This document shows, in pieces, positions 34,871-46,970 of a DNA stretch of 64,000 nucleotides (position 1 is the stretch's first letter; each line of letters opens with the position of its first letter). The translations under genes and the position numbers were made by a program. The notes beneath the pieces were generated by a model, which was given only the letters and a program-made list of their open reading frames with translations, had not been told where the DNA came from and did no database searches. The DNA is taken from positions 62,001 through 126,000 of the forward strand of contig NZ_CABVQK010000021.1 of NCBI RefSeq assembly GCF_902499335.1, written 5' to 3'. The DNA comes from Burkholderia lata (GTDB lineage Bacteria; Pseudomonadota; Gammaproteobacteria; Burkholderiales; Burkholderiaceae).

Positions 34871-35054
34871 GGCGATGGGTGTGTCTGGCTGGCTGAACAA
34901 GGCTGGCAATGTACAGGATTTTGCAGCAGCCGGCGCGACATGGCGAATCGGCCGTGCGGCTGCCCCGATACGGCCCCGCGCGTGAAGTGCCGCGCGGCAG
35001 GCGCACCGCGCGCCGGCGTCGGTGCCGTACGCGGTGCTTGCGATGCCCGCAGTG

Positions 35055-36149
35055 CTACGAAGCGATCGTCATGATCCCTGGTGTCGCAGCAGCAACTGGC
35101 CGCGCGTGTGCTGCGTCGACCGGCGGTTCGTCGCGATGGGTGCCCTGCGGCAGCAGGTGAAGCACCGCGCGTTCGACCGCGTCGACGTCGATCGCGTCGA
35201 CGGTCGCGCCGGCACGCAGGATCACGTGCGGCACACCGAGCGGATGCCAGCGCAGGTATTTCTCGGGACGATCCTCGAACAGCGCGGCGACGGGCACGCC
35301 GAGCGCCGATGCGAGATGCACGGGGGCGCTGTCGGCCGAAACGATCGCGTCGAGCAGGCTCGCGGCAGCCACCAGCTCGGCAACCGACGACGGCGCGACA
35401 TGGCGCGCGCACACGTCGCGCCACGAGTCGTCCTCGGGGGCATGGCCGACGGCCGGGTCGCGGAACACGATCAAGTCGGCGCACGGTGCAAGCCGCTCGG
35501 CGAGGTCGCGCCAGCGGTCCGCGGGCCAGCGGCGCTCGGCCGCCTTGTTCGTCACGAACAGCCCGACGCGCGGCTTCGTGCGCGCGCCAAGCAGCCGATA
35601 CCACGCGTCCTGCAGCGCGCGATCGGGATGAACCGACAACTCGAGGCGGTCGAGATCGGCGCGGCCGAGTTCAGGCACGAGCCGGAAACCCGACAGCGCC
35701 TCGTGGCACATCGGCCGCTGCGCGACATGCTCGGGCTTGCGATCGTCGAATTCGGTCTCGGCATCGTGCCAGCGGCAATCCTTCGCACCGATCTGACGCG
35801 CGAACTGCATGCTGCTGCGATGCATGCCGCCGTTCGGCACGACCACGAGGTCGAACCGCAAGCGACGCAGACGGCGCACGAGCCGCAGCCGGTCGAAGAA
35901 CGCGCGCATCCGCCCGGGACGGTCGTTGCGTTCGCATTGGCGGCTATAGACGTAGGTGTGGATCGTGTCCACGTCCGGGTTTCCGGCCAGCGCGGCCGCG
36001 TTGTAGCGGTTCGCGACCACATGTAGCTCCGCGCCGGGCCAGCGCTCTTTCAGCGCGCCGAGAAACGCCGTCGTGCACAGCATGTCGCCCAGAAAATCAA
36101 TCCGGATCACGAGGATCCGCTGCGTCGGGTTCCCATTGGCCATGGTCAT
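35055..36149 (-). CDS. family 9 glycosyltransferase (heptosyltransferase-like)
   Basis: 364 residues. RILVIRIDFLGDMLCTTAFLGALKERWPGAELHVV is the family 9 start, and SADSAPVHLASALGVPVAALFEDRPEKYLRWHPLGVPH the donor-binding end. It resembles LPS core heptosyltransferases (WaaC/F/Q group), but which one is not clear; it is only weakly like its neighbour at 33692, so not a recent duplicate. ATG at 36149 or 36143 are both possible. It is 185 bp upstream of the other family 9 gene on the same strand. Confidence 0.83.
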   Translation of the reverse strand: MTMANGNPTQRILVIRIDFLGDMLCTTAFLGALKERWPGAELHVVANRYNAAALAGNPDVDTIHTYVYSRQCERNDRPGRMRAFFDRLRLVRRLRRLRFDLVVVPNGGMHRSSMQFARQIGAKDCRWHDAETEFDDRKPEHVAQRPMCHEALSGFRLVPELGRADLDRLELSVHPDRALQDAWYRLLGARTKPRVGLFVTNKAAERRWPADRWRDLAERLAPCADLIVFRDPAVGHAPEDDSWRDVCARHVAPSSVAELVAAASLLDAIVSADSAPVHLASALGVPVAALFEDRPEKYLRWHPLGVPHVILRAGATVDAIDVDAVERAVLHLLPQGTHRDEPPVDAAHARPVAAATPGIMTIAS

Positions 36150-36450
36150 GTGGTGACTGTCAGTTTTTTGTCGACGCGATGGGCATTCCACGGCATCCGG
36201 TTCCGGGACGGCCTTGTCGCATGTCGCCGTTCGCCGCACGGATCCAACCCCGTTTATGTGCGCGATACCGGCGCCCCCCGCAGGACGAGCGGCGGTCGGC
36301 GCCGCGTTCGTGCGGCTAGCGCCGGATTGTATAGCGTCCGGATGGCCAGCCCAAGACCTGCTTGCCCGAACATGCAAAAACGGCCCGCCGCACCGCACAA
36401 GGGCGATGCGACGGGCCGCATGGTGCGACAACCGCCTGGCTGACGCGGGG
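36150..36450. other. intergenic region between GT9 gene and dnaE
   Basis: About 300 bp. The left part should hold the promoter of the glycosyltransferase gene on the minus strand. The right part holds the dnaE terminator (36375-36418). An open frame here on the plus strand is accidental. Confidence 0.5.
36375..36418 (-). terminator. intrinsic terminator after dnaE
   Basis: On the minus strand CGGCCCG-t-CGCA-t-CGC pairs with GCG-g-TGCG-g-CGGGCCG around a CCTTGT loop and is followed by TTTTT, 33 bp downstream of the dnaE stop. Three stacked stem blocks with single mismatches between them. Confidence 0.82.
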
Positions 36451-39984
<3,534 letters not shown>

Positions 39985-40200
39985 GGGCGCTATTGTAGCC
40001 GCCCCGCCGCGCAGGCTGCCCAAAAAATCCCCGCTCTGGCCGTTCGGCCGATGCGCGCGACCACACGCCGCGCGGCTGGCCAAACGGCAGGATGCCGGCC
40101 TGAGCGCGGTTTGCGGGATAATACGGTTTTTCGAATCAGCGCCCCGGCTTCGCACCCTTTTTTGCGGGCCGCCGTGCGGCCGTTTTCCCGTCGGACCATC

Positions 40201-41055
40201 ATGACCATCGTCAACCTCGCCGCCTACCACTTCGTGTCGCTCGACGCGAACGAGCAATGGCGCCCGCTCGTCACCGCCCGCTGCAACGAACTCGGCCTGC
40301 GCGGCACGATCCTGCTCGCGCCGGAAGGCATCAACCTGTTCATCGCCGGCACGCGCGAAGCCGCCGACGCGTTCATCGCGTACATCCGCCACGATCCGCT
40401 GTTCGAAGGCAAGTTCGCGACGCTGCAGTTCAAGGAAAGCCTGTCCGACTCGCAGCCGTTCCGCCGCATGCTCGTGCGCCTGAAGCGCGAGATCATTACG
40501 ATGAAGAAACCGGCGATCAAGCCGGAACTCGGCCGCGCACCGTTCGTCGACGCGCGCACGCTGAAGACGTGGCTCGACCGCGGCCACGACGACACGGGCC
40601 GCCCGGTCGTGATGCTCGACACGCGCAACGCATTCGAAATCGACGTCGGCACGTTCGACGACGCGCTCGACTACCGGATCGACAAGTTCAGCGAATTCCC
40701 GGAAGTGATCGACGCGAACCGCGCCGACCTCGAAGGCAAGACGGTCGTGTCGTTCTGCACGGGCGGCATCCGGTGCGAGAAAGCCGCGATCCACATGAAG
40801 GAAATCGGCATCGAGAACGTGTACCAGCTCGAAGGCGGGATCCTGAAGTACTTCGAGGAAGTCGGCGGCGCGCACTATCACGGCGACTGCTTCGTGTTCG
40901 ACTATCGCACCGCGCTGAACCCGCAACTCCAGCCCACCGAGAACGTCACGTGCTTCGCGTGCCGTGCGGTCGTCACGCCGGAAGCGCAACAGTCGCCGAG
41001 CTACGTGCCCGGCCAGTCGTGCCCGGCCTGCGCACCGGCAGCCAGCGCCGCGTAA
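40201..41055 (+). CDS. trhO: tRNA uridine(34) hydroxylase, rhodanese-like
   Basis: 284 residues. N-terminal domain with GLRGTILLAPEGINLFIAGT, then a rhodanese domain with active-site loop SFCTGGIRCEKAA near residue 187. This is the YceA/TrhO family, which makes 5-hydroxyuridine at tRNA position 34 with oxygen. The C-terminal C-x2-C and C-x2-C (CFACRAV, SCPACAP) look like a small metal site. GATAAT at 40117-40122 may be its -10. It is followed 22 bp later by gluQRS. Confidence 0.93.
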   Translation: MTIVNLAAYHFVSLDANEQWRPLVTARCNELGLRGTILLAPEGINLFIAGTREAADAFIAYIRHDPLFEGKFATLQFKESLSDSQPFRRMLVRLKREIITMKKPAIKPELGRAPFVDARTLKTWLDRGHDDTGRPVVMLDTRNAFEIDVGTFDDALDYRIDKFSEFPEVIDANRADLEGKTVVSFCTGGIRCEKAAIHMKEIGIENVYQLEGGILKYFEEVGGAHYHGDCFVFDYRTALNPQLQPTENVTCFACRAVVTPEAQQSPSYVPGQSCPACAPAASAA

Positions 41056-41077
41056 CCGCGCGCTGCCCCGCGCCCCG

Positions 41078-41971
41078 ATGACTGCCTATCGCGGCCGCTT
41101 CGCGCCGTCGCCCACCGGCCCGCTGCACTTCGGCTCGCTGGTCGGCGCGCTCGCGAGCTGGCTCGACGCGCGCGCGCACGGCGGCGCATGGCTCGTGCGC
41201 ATCGAGGATCTCGACGGCCCGCGCACGGTGCCCGGCGCGGCCGACGACATCCTCGCGACGCTCGCACATTTCGGCATGACGCCCGACGAGCCGCCCGTCT
41301 GGCAAAGCACACGCGATGCCGCCTATACGGCCGCACTCGAACGGCTCGTCGCGGCCGGGCTCGTCTATCCGTGCGGCTGCACGCGCAAGGAAATCGCCGA
41401 TTCGCTGCGCGCCGCGCACGAGCGCCACACGACGCTCGCCTATCCGGGCACCTGCCGCACCGGCCTGCACGGCAAGCCCGCGCGCGCGTGGCGGCTGCGC
41501 GTGCCGGATGGCGGCGACGCGATCGTCACGTTCGACGATCGCTGGCAGCACATGCAATCGCAGAACCTCGCGACCGAAGTCGGCGATTTCGTGCTGAAGC
41601 GCGCGGACGGCCAATGGGCCTACCAGCTCGCGGTCGTCGTCGACGATGCCGATGCGCACATCACGCACGTCGTGCGCGGCGCCGACCTGCTCGACTCGAC
41701 CGCGCGCCAGATCCACCTGCAGCACTGCCTCGGCGTGCCGACCCCGCAATACCTTCATGTGCCCGTCGTCGTCGATGCGAACGGCGAAAAGCTCAGCAAG
41801 CAGACGGGCGCGATCGCGCTCGAACGCGACGATCCGCTGCCGGCACTGCAGGCCGCGGCCGCGCACCTGGGCCTCGCGCCCGACGGCGCGATCGCGGGCA
41901 CGACGCTCGATGCGTTCTACGCAGCCGCAACGGCCGCGTGGGCGACGCGCTTCGGGCCGCAGGCCGGCTAA
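41078..41971 (+). CDS. gluQ: glutamyl-Q tRNA(Asp) synthetase
   Basis: 297 residues, a truncated glutamyl-tRNA synthetase without anticodon domain. It has the class I site RFAPSPTGPLHFGSL, the zinc site YPCGCTRKE ... YPGTC, and the EKLSKQTGA version of KMSKS. GluQRS attaches glutamate to queuosine at position 34 of tRNA(Asp). The pairing with trhO puts two wobble-base modification enzymes in one likely operon. Confidence 0.93.
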   Translation: MTAYRGRFAPSPTGPLHFGSLVGALASWLDARAHGGAWLVRIEDLDGPRTVPGAADDILATLAHFGMTPDEPPVWQSTRDAAYTAALERLVAAGLVYPCGCTRKEIADSLRAAHERHTTLAYPGTCRTGLHGKPARAWRLRVPDGGDAIVTFDDRWQHMQSQNLATEVGDFVLKRADGQWAYQLAVVVDDADAHITHVVRGADLLDSTARQIHLQHCLGVPTPQYLHVPVVVDANGEKLSKQTGAIALERDDPLPALQAAAAHLGLAPDGAIAGTTLDAFYAAATAAWATRFGPQAG

Positions 41972-42087
41972 CGCACGGCAGCGCGCCGGTTTCGCGGCGA
42001 TCGGGTGCCCGCCGGGTGCCGACTGCATCGCTCGCCACCGGTACCCCACGCCCTCTTCCGCTTCCCCATCGAACCACGGCCCCAATG

Positions 42088-42118
42088 AAAAACGGGCACA
42101 TGCTCATCGCATGCACCC
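42088..42118 (-). terminator. intrinsic terminator after rhlE
   Basis: On the minus strand GGGTGCATGC (42118-42109) pairs with GCATGTGCCC (42103-42094) with two G-U pairs and a GATGA loop, followed by GTTTTTC. It lies 47 bp past the helicase stop. Confidence 0.75.
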
Positions 42119-42164
42119 GCTTCTCCCGCAGCGCTCTCGCGCCGCTCCGTCACATCCGCCGGAC

Positions 42165-43679
42165 TTACGCCGACGGCTTGCGCGGCATCCCGAACCCGCC
42201 GAGCAGCGCGGCGACCTGACGCTTCGGCCCCTTCTTCTCGGGCTGCTGCGCAGGCTGCGCATCGTCGTGCTGCTTCGCCGGCGCCGACGGCTCGTACGGC
42301 TTCAGGAAGAAATCGTCGACCGGCGCTTCGTGGCGACGGTGATGACCGCGCTCGGAGCTGCCCGGCCGGCGCCCCGAAGCGCCACGATGTTCGTCGCGAT
42401 CGCGACGGCCGCCTCGTTCGCCACCCCGTTCACCGCCCCGTTCGCCACCGCGCTCGCTGTTGCGGTCGCCGCCGCGGTCGTTACCGCGTTCGTCGTGACG
42501 ATGGCGCGCCGGCTTGTCGAGCGTGAGCGTCTGCATTTCGAGCGGACGCTTGATCAGCTTCTCGATATCGGCAAGCTGCTTGCGCTCGTTCGGGCTGCAC
42601 AGCGACAGCGCGTCGCCCGTCGCACCCGCGCGGCCGGTACGGCCGATCCGGTGCACGTAGTCTTCCGCGCTGAACGGCAGGTCGAAGTTGATCACGGCCG
42701 GCAGTTCGGCGATGTCGAGGCCGCGCGCGGCCACGTCGGTCGCGACCAGTGCCTCGATCTCGCCGCGCTTGAACGCGTCGAGCGCCTGCATCCGCTCGAG
42801 CTGCGTCTTGTCGCCGTGAATCGCCGACGCAACCACGCCGTCGCGCTCGAGGTTGCGTGCGAGCCGGCTCGCGCCGATCTTGCTGTTGCAGAACACGATC
42901 ACCTGCTTGAGCGCGCGATCGCGCAGCAGCTGCACGACGGCCGCCTGCTTGTCGCCTTCGGCGACGTCGTAGACGATCTGCGTGACGTTCGCGTTCGTCG
43001 AGTTGCTGCGCGCGACCTCGATCGTCTGCGGATTGCGCAGGTAGGTCGACGCGAGCTTCTTGATTTCCCCCGAGAAGGTGGCCGAGAACAGCAGCGTCTG
43101 GCGCTCCTTCGGCAGCAGGTTCAGGATGCGCTGCAGATCGGGCAGGAAGCCCATGTCGAGCATCCGGTCGGCTTCGTCGAGCACCAGGATCTGCACCTGG
43201 CCGAGGTTGGCCGTCTTCTGCTGCACGTGGTCGAGCAGGCGGCCCGGCGTCGCGATCAGGATCTCGACGCCGCGGCGCAGTTCGGCCATCTGCGGGTTCA
43301 TGTCGACGCCGCCGAACACGACCGCGCTGCGCAGCGGCGTGTGCTTCGCATACGCGTGCACGTTCGCGGCGACCTGGTCGGCGAGTTCGCGGGTCGGTGT
43401 GAGGATCAGCGCACGCACCGGGTGGCGCGCCGGTGACGCGCTCGTGTTGGCCTGCGGCAGCAGGCGCTGGATGATCGGCAGCGAGAAGCTCGCGGTCTTG
43501 CCGGTACCCGTTTGCGCGGCGCCCATGACGTCGCGGCCGGCGAGCACGACCGGAATGGCCTGCGCCTGGATCGGCGTCGGCGTCGTATAGCCCTGCTCCG
43601 CAATGGCTTTCAGGATATCGGCGGCAAGGCCGAATTGATCGAAGGTTGCGTCGACGGGCTTGGCGACAGAATCGGACAT
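42165..43679 (-). CDS. rhlE: DEAD-box RNA helicase, RhlE-like
   Basis: 504 residues. Q motif (FDQFGLAADILKAIAEQGYTTPTPIQ), motif I AAQTGTGKT, Ia PTRELADQ, II VLDEADRMLDMGF, III SATFS, and VI HRIGRTGRAG. The C-terminal region from about residue 400 is disordered and basic, with repeated RGG-type units (SERGGERGGERGGERGG), typical RNA-binding tails. RhlE-type helicases act in ribosome assembly and RNA turnover. The gene has a 5' region of about 200 bp with a TACAAT-like -10 at 43881-43876. Confidence 0.92.
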   Translation of the reverse strand: MSDSVAKPVDATFDQFGLAADILKAIAEQGYTTPTPIQAQAIPVVLAGRDVMGAAQTGTGKTASFSLPIIQRLLPQANTSASPARHPVRALILTPTRELADQVAANVHAYAKHTPLRSAVVFGGVDMNPQMAELRRGVEILIATPGRLLDHVQQKTANLGQVQILVLDEADRMLDMGFLPDLQRILNLLPKERQTLLFSATFSGEIKKLASTYLRNPQTIEVARSNSTNANVTQIVYDVAEGDKQAAVVQLLRDRALKQVIVFCNSKIGASRLARNLERDGVVASAIHGDKTQLERMQALDAFKRGEIEALVATDVAARGLDIAELPAVINFDLPFSAEDYVHRIGRTGRAGATGDALSLCSPNERKQLADIEKLIKRPLEMQTLTLDKPARHRHDERGNDRGGDRNSERGGERGGERGGERGGRRDRDEHRGASGRRPGSSERGHHRRHEAPVDDFFLKPYEPSAPAKQHDDAQPAQQPEKKGPKRQVAALLGGFGMPRKPSA

Positions 43680-44153
43680 GGTGGCGTTTCGCTCAAAAGG
43701 CGCGGCGGGGACATCGTGCGTCAGGCCAGCCGGGCCTGCGCTCATCACAATTCGGAAATAGACGGAGCCGCGGCGCGCCGCGCGGCGCCGCTCTGGCGCT
43801 TGGGACCGGTTCAATGTGAACGCTGGACGCCAGGCCGTGCGGACTCCGTTCGGCGCGAATGCCGGCGGAAAGGGCCGTATTGTAGCACTGCGCGGCCATC
43901 TGTCCGTGACAACGCCGCGAACACCCGCAACGGCGGTTCGCGCGGCGGGCCCGGGCAGGCCCGCGCGGTCGGTGAATGGCCCGGTCGGGCGATACCGATC
44001 GGCCAATGGGCGACTTTAGGGGCCTGATCATGGCTCGTCTTGCCCGGTCACCCACGGCTGGCCTGCCACCTCAGCACGCATGCCGGGCCATCAGGCCCGG
44101 GAGCCGGTCGCCGGCAGGCACCGACAGGCGCGCCCCGCGATCGCGCCAGACGC
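43680..44153. other. intergenic region between rhlE and the mliC-like gene
   Basis: 474 bp. It holds the leader and likely promoter of rhlE (TACAAT on the minus strand at 43881-43876), implying a 5' leader near 190 bases, and the downstream region of the lysozyme-inhibitor gene. No gene, repeat or RNA family is evident. A GGGCC...GGCCC inverted pair near 44085-44098 is weak. Confidence 0.5.
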
Positions 44154-44534
44154 TCAGCCCTTCTTCTTTTTCTTCTCGACCTGCACGCAGTCGCCCAGCA
44201 GCGGCGGCGAGTTCTGGTCGGCAATCTCGTCGCGCAGCGTCGCTTCCTTGCCCTTCGTCCACCACGTATAGCGGCCGGCCTGGTAGCGCGCACCCGACGC
44301 CGACACGGTGTCGACGAACAGCATCTGCTTCCCGTTGACCGGCACGAGCGCGAAGCTCTGGCCGTTACCTGCGAGCCAGTACGACACGCGCACCGGCTGT
44401 TTCTGGTTCGCGCACTGGTAGACGGCGAACTGGCGCGCATCGGCATCGATCTCTTCGACGGTCAGTTGCGCGGCATGCGCGACGGAAACGGCCGTGCCGG
44501 CGAGCGCGAGCGCGGCGAGGGTTTGGCGAATCAT
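44154..44534 (-). CDS. MliC family lysozyme inhibitor
   Basis: 126 residues: signal peptide (MIRQTLAALALAGTAVSVAHA), then a small beta-barrel with FAVYQCANQKQPVRVSYWLAGNGQSFALV and SGARYQAGRYTWWTKGKEATLRD, the MliC/PliC pattern in which Ser and Lys in the SGxRY and GKEA segments block the lysozyme active site. It has no lipobox, so it should be soluble in the periplasm (PliC-like). Protects peptidoglycan against host c-type lysozyme. Ends in a Lys-rich tail (EKKKKKG). AGGA lies before the start. Confidence 0.88.
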   Translation of the reverse strand: MIRQTLAALALAGTAVSVAHAAQLTVEEIDADARQFAVYQCANQKQPVRVSYWLAGNGQSFALVPVNGKQMLFVDTVSASGARYQAGRYTWWTKGKEATLRDEIADQNSPPLLGDCVQVEKKKKKG

Positions 44535-44615
44535 GCAGGTCCTCTCACGAGACGGGTGGAAACGCGCCCTCGCGGGGCGCGCGATTATTGTGGGCAATCG
44601 CGTCGGGTGTCGTGA

Positions 44616-44801
44616 TCAGGGATCGATGACGTCGGCACACGCGTCGGTCGGCGCGGCCGCGAGGTGGCCGACGAGCGGCACGATCTTGAGCCCGGCCGAG
44701 GCCACCCGGCAGGGTGCGGCCGCGACGCCGCAACCCGCGAGACTCGCGACAAGCGCCAGCGCGGCGGCCAGTTTTCCAATACGCAACCAGTTCGGCGTCA
44801 T
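44616..44801 (-). CDS. tiny lipoprotein (DUF6726-like)
   Basis: 61 residues with a lipoprotein signal (ALVASLAGCG, lipid Cys near residue 24) and a short conserved mature part, APCRVASAGLKIVPLVGHLAAAPTDACADVIDP. Similar short lipoproteins are common in Burkholderiales; I recall the label DUF6726, from memory. GGAGAGG precedes the ATG. It lies 18 bp after purT and 81 bp before the lysozyme inhibitor gene, all on one strand, so co-transcription is likely. Confidence 0.75.
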   Translation of the reverse strand: MTPNWLRIGKLAAALALVASLAGCGVAAAPCRVASAGLKIVPLVGHLAAAPTDACADVIDP

Positions 44802-44819
44802 CGTCCTCTCCTGGTTACG

Positions 44820-46034
44820 TCAGCGGGCCGACACGGGCCGGACGGCCGCGGCGGCGCGCTTCGCGCGTTCGCGGGCTTCGTCGACGGTCGCGCCGGTTGC
44901 CAGCGCGACGCCCATGCGCCGCTTCGCAAAACTTTCCGGTTTGCCGAACAGGCGCAGGTCGGCGCCCGGCACCGCGAGCGCTTCACGCACGCCCTCGAAC
45001 GCGATCCCGCGCTCGTCGAGCCCGCCGTAGATCACGGCCGACGCGGCCGGCGTACCGAGCGCCGGATCGACCGGCAGCCCGAGAATCGCGCGCGCGTGCA
45101 GCTCGAATTCCGACTGGCGCTGCGACGCGAGCGTGACGAGGCCCGTGTCGTGCGGCCGCGGGCTCACCTCGGAGAACCACACGTCGTCGCCGCGCACGAA
45201 CAGCTCGACGCCGAACATCCCGCGCCCGCCGAGCGCCTCGGTGACCTTGTGCGCGATCTCGCGCGACTTCTCGAGGGCCGCGGCGCTCATCGGCTGCGGC
45301 TGCCACGACTCGACGTAGTCGCCCGCGACCTGCACGTGGCCGACCGGCTCGCAGAAGTAGGTGCGCGTGGCGTTCGTCGCCGGATCGATCGCGCGTACGG
45401 TGAGCTGCGTGATCTCGTAGTCGAAATCGATGAAGCCCTCGACGATCACGCGGCCGTGGTTCACGCGGCCGCCCGCCATCGCGTAGTCCCACGCCGGCTT
45501 CACGTCGGCGTCGGTCTTCACGACCGACTGCCCCTTGCCCGACGACGACATCACGGGCTTCACGACGCACGGCATGCCGATCTTCGCGACGGCCGCGCTG
45601 AACGCTTCGAACGAATCCGCGAACGCATACGGCGACGTCGGCAGGCCGAGCTCCTCGGCCGCGAGCCGGCGGATCCCTTCGCGGTTCATCGTGAGCTGCG
45701 TCGCACGCGCGGTCGGGATCACCTCGGCGAGGCCGGCCGCCTCGATCGCCGCGAGCGCGTCGGTCGCGATCGCCTCGATCTCGGGCACGATCAGGTGCGG
45801 GCGCTCGGCCTCGACGATTGCCCGCAGCGCGGCGGCGTCCGTCATGTCGATCACGTGCGCGCGATGCGCGACCTGATGGCCCGGTGCGTCCGGATAGCGG
45901 TCGACCGCGACGACTTCGACGCCGAGCCGCTGCAACGCGATGATGACTTCCTTGCCGAGTTCGCCGGCGCCGAGCAGCATGACGCGCGTGGCCGAGGGTG
46001 AGAGCGGCGTACCGAGCCGCTGACCGATCTGCAT
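44820..46034 (-). CDS. purT: formate-dependent GAR transformylase
   Basis: 404 residues, an ATP-grasp enzyme. VMLLGAGELGKEVIIALQRLGVEVVAVDRYPDAPG is the PurT N-terminus; KPVMSSSGKGQSVVK is the P-loop of the ATP-grasp, and ELFVRGDDVWFSEVSPRPHDTG its metal-binding end. It makes formyl-GAR from GAR, ATP and formate, an alternative to PurN. Likely first gene of a unit with the small lipoprotein and lysozyme inhibitor. Confidence 0.96.
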   Translation of the reverse strand: MQIGQRLGTPLSPSATRVMLLGAGELGKEVIIALQRLGVEVVAVDRYPDAPGHQVAHRAHVIDMTDAAALRAIVEAERPHLIVPEIEAIATDALAAIEAAGLAEVIPTARATQLTMNREGIRRLAAEELGLPTSPYAFADSFEAFSAAVAKIGMPCVVKPVMSSSGKGQSVVKTDADVKPAWDYAMAGGRVNHGRVIVEGFIDFDYEITQLTVRAIDPATNATRTYFCEPVGHVQVAGDYVESWQPQPMSAAALEKSREIAHKVTEALGGRGMFGVELFVRGDDVWFSEVSPRPHDTGLVTLASQRQSEFELHARAILGLPVDPALGTPAASAVIYGGLDERGIAFEGVREALAVPGADLRLFGKPESFAKRRMGVALATGATVDEARERAKRAAAAVRPVSAR

Positions 46035-46247
46035 GTGATTACCCGCTTCTGGTGGAGGACGAAAACGGCTCCGATGTTAACACGCGCCACGACACCCGTT
46101 TGGCGCGTTTCGCCGCGCCGGCGCCCGGTCGCGGGCCGCTCGCGAGCGGGCTGCGAACGTTTTCACGCACGAAGTGTCGGCTCGCCTGCCGCGGGGCGGG
46201 TGCGTTACTCTTACGCCTTGATCAGAATCCGATGAGGAACGAGGCTC

Positions 46248-46793
46248 ATGTCCCACCTGTCCGCCGCCGCACGCGCACGCACCGGCCTGCTTCGCCCGTT
46301 GCGCGCGCCGCTCTGCGCGTTGACGCTTGCCACGCTTCTCGCCGCCTGCGCGATGCCGACCAATCCCGATTCCGCCGCCCCCGCGCCCGACCCGTACAAC
46401 CCGGCCGCCGTCCAGCTGCTCGACGACACGAGCTGGGAACTCACCAGCTGGCTGAACGCCGACGGCACGCAGCGCGCGATCCCGCACGGCGACAACGGCG
46501 AGCCGATCAAGCTCGCGCTGTCGACCGATTCCGGCATCCGGCGCGCCAGCGGGTTCTCGGGCTGCAACCGCTACATGGGCACCTACGCGATCAAGAACGG
46601 CCTGCTGAGCTTCGGGCCGCTCGCCGGCACGCGGATGGCCTGCCCGAATACGCTCGGCGGCCAGCTCGAGGCCGCGTACCTCGACGCACTCGCCCACGTC
46701 GACAAGACCGGCGTGCAGATGCGCGAGCCGCAGCAATTGCAGATCGTGACCGCTTCCGGCGCAACGCTGACCTTCACGCACCGGAGCCCCTGA
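46248..46793 (+). CDS. META domain lipoprotein (HslJ-like)
   Basis: 181 residues. A lipoprotein-type signal ends in LAAC (Cys near residue 36). The mature part is a META domain: LLDDTSWELTSWLNADGTQ, then SGFSGCNRYMGTYAIKNGLLSFGPLAGTRMACP, the conserved G-CN-Y and T-M-C motifs. HslJ-like proteins are outer-membrane or periplasmic lipoproteins linked to heat shock and novobiocin resistance in E. coli. GAGGAACGAGG precedes the ATG. Divergent from purT. Confidence 0.88.
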   Translation: MSHLSAAARARTGLLRPLRAPLCALTLATLLAACAMPTNPDSAAPAPDPYNPAAVQLLDDTSWELTSWLNADGTQRAIPHGDNGEPIKLALSTDSGIRRASGFSGCNRYMGTYAIKNGLLSFGPLAGTRMACPNTLGGQLEAAYLDALAHVDKTGVQMREPQQLQIVTASGATLTFTHRSP

Positions 46794-46970
46794 TGCGCGG
46801 CGCGCGCGAAGGCCGACCGACCGCCTTCGCGTGGCGCGCCACGCGCGTGTGCCGCGCACACGCGTCGCGCGGCGTGAATCGAATGCACGCCGCGTTAGAG
46901 TCTTGTTCGCCGGCCGGTTAAACTCGGCGGGTCGCGCCCCGCGCGCCCCTCCCCACTCCTGTTTCAAAGC

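Noticed and set aside
33692..36149. The two family 9 glycosyltransferases as a tandem duplication
   Set aside because: They share only family motifs; the sequences between motifs differ strongly, so no recent duplication.
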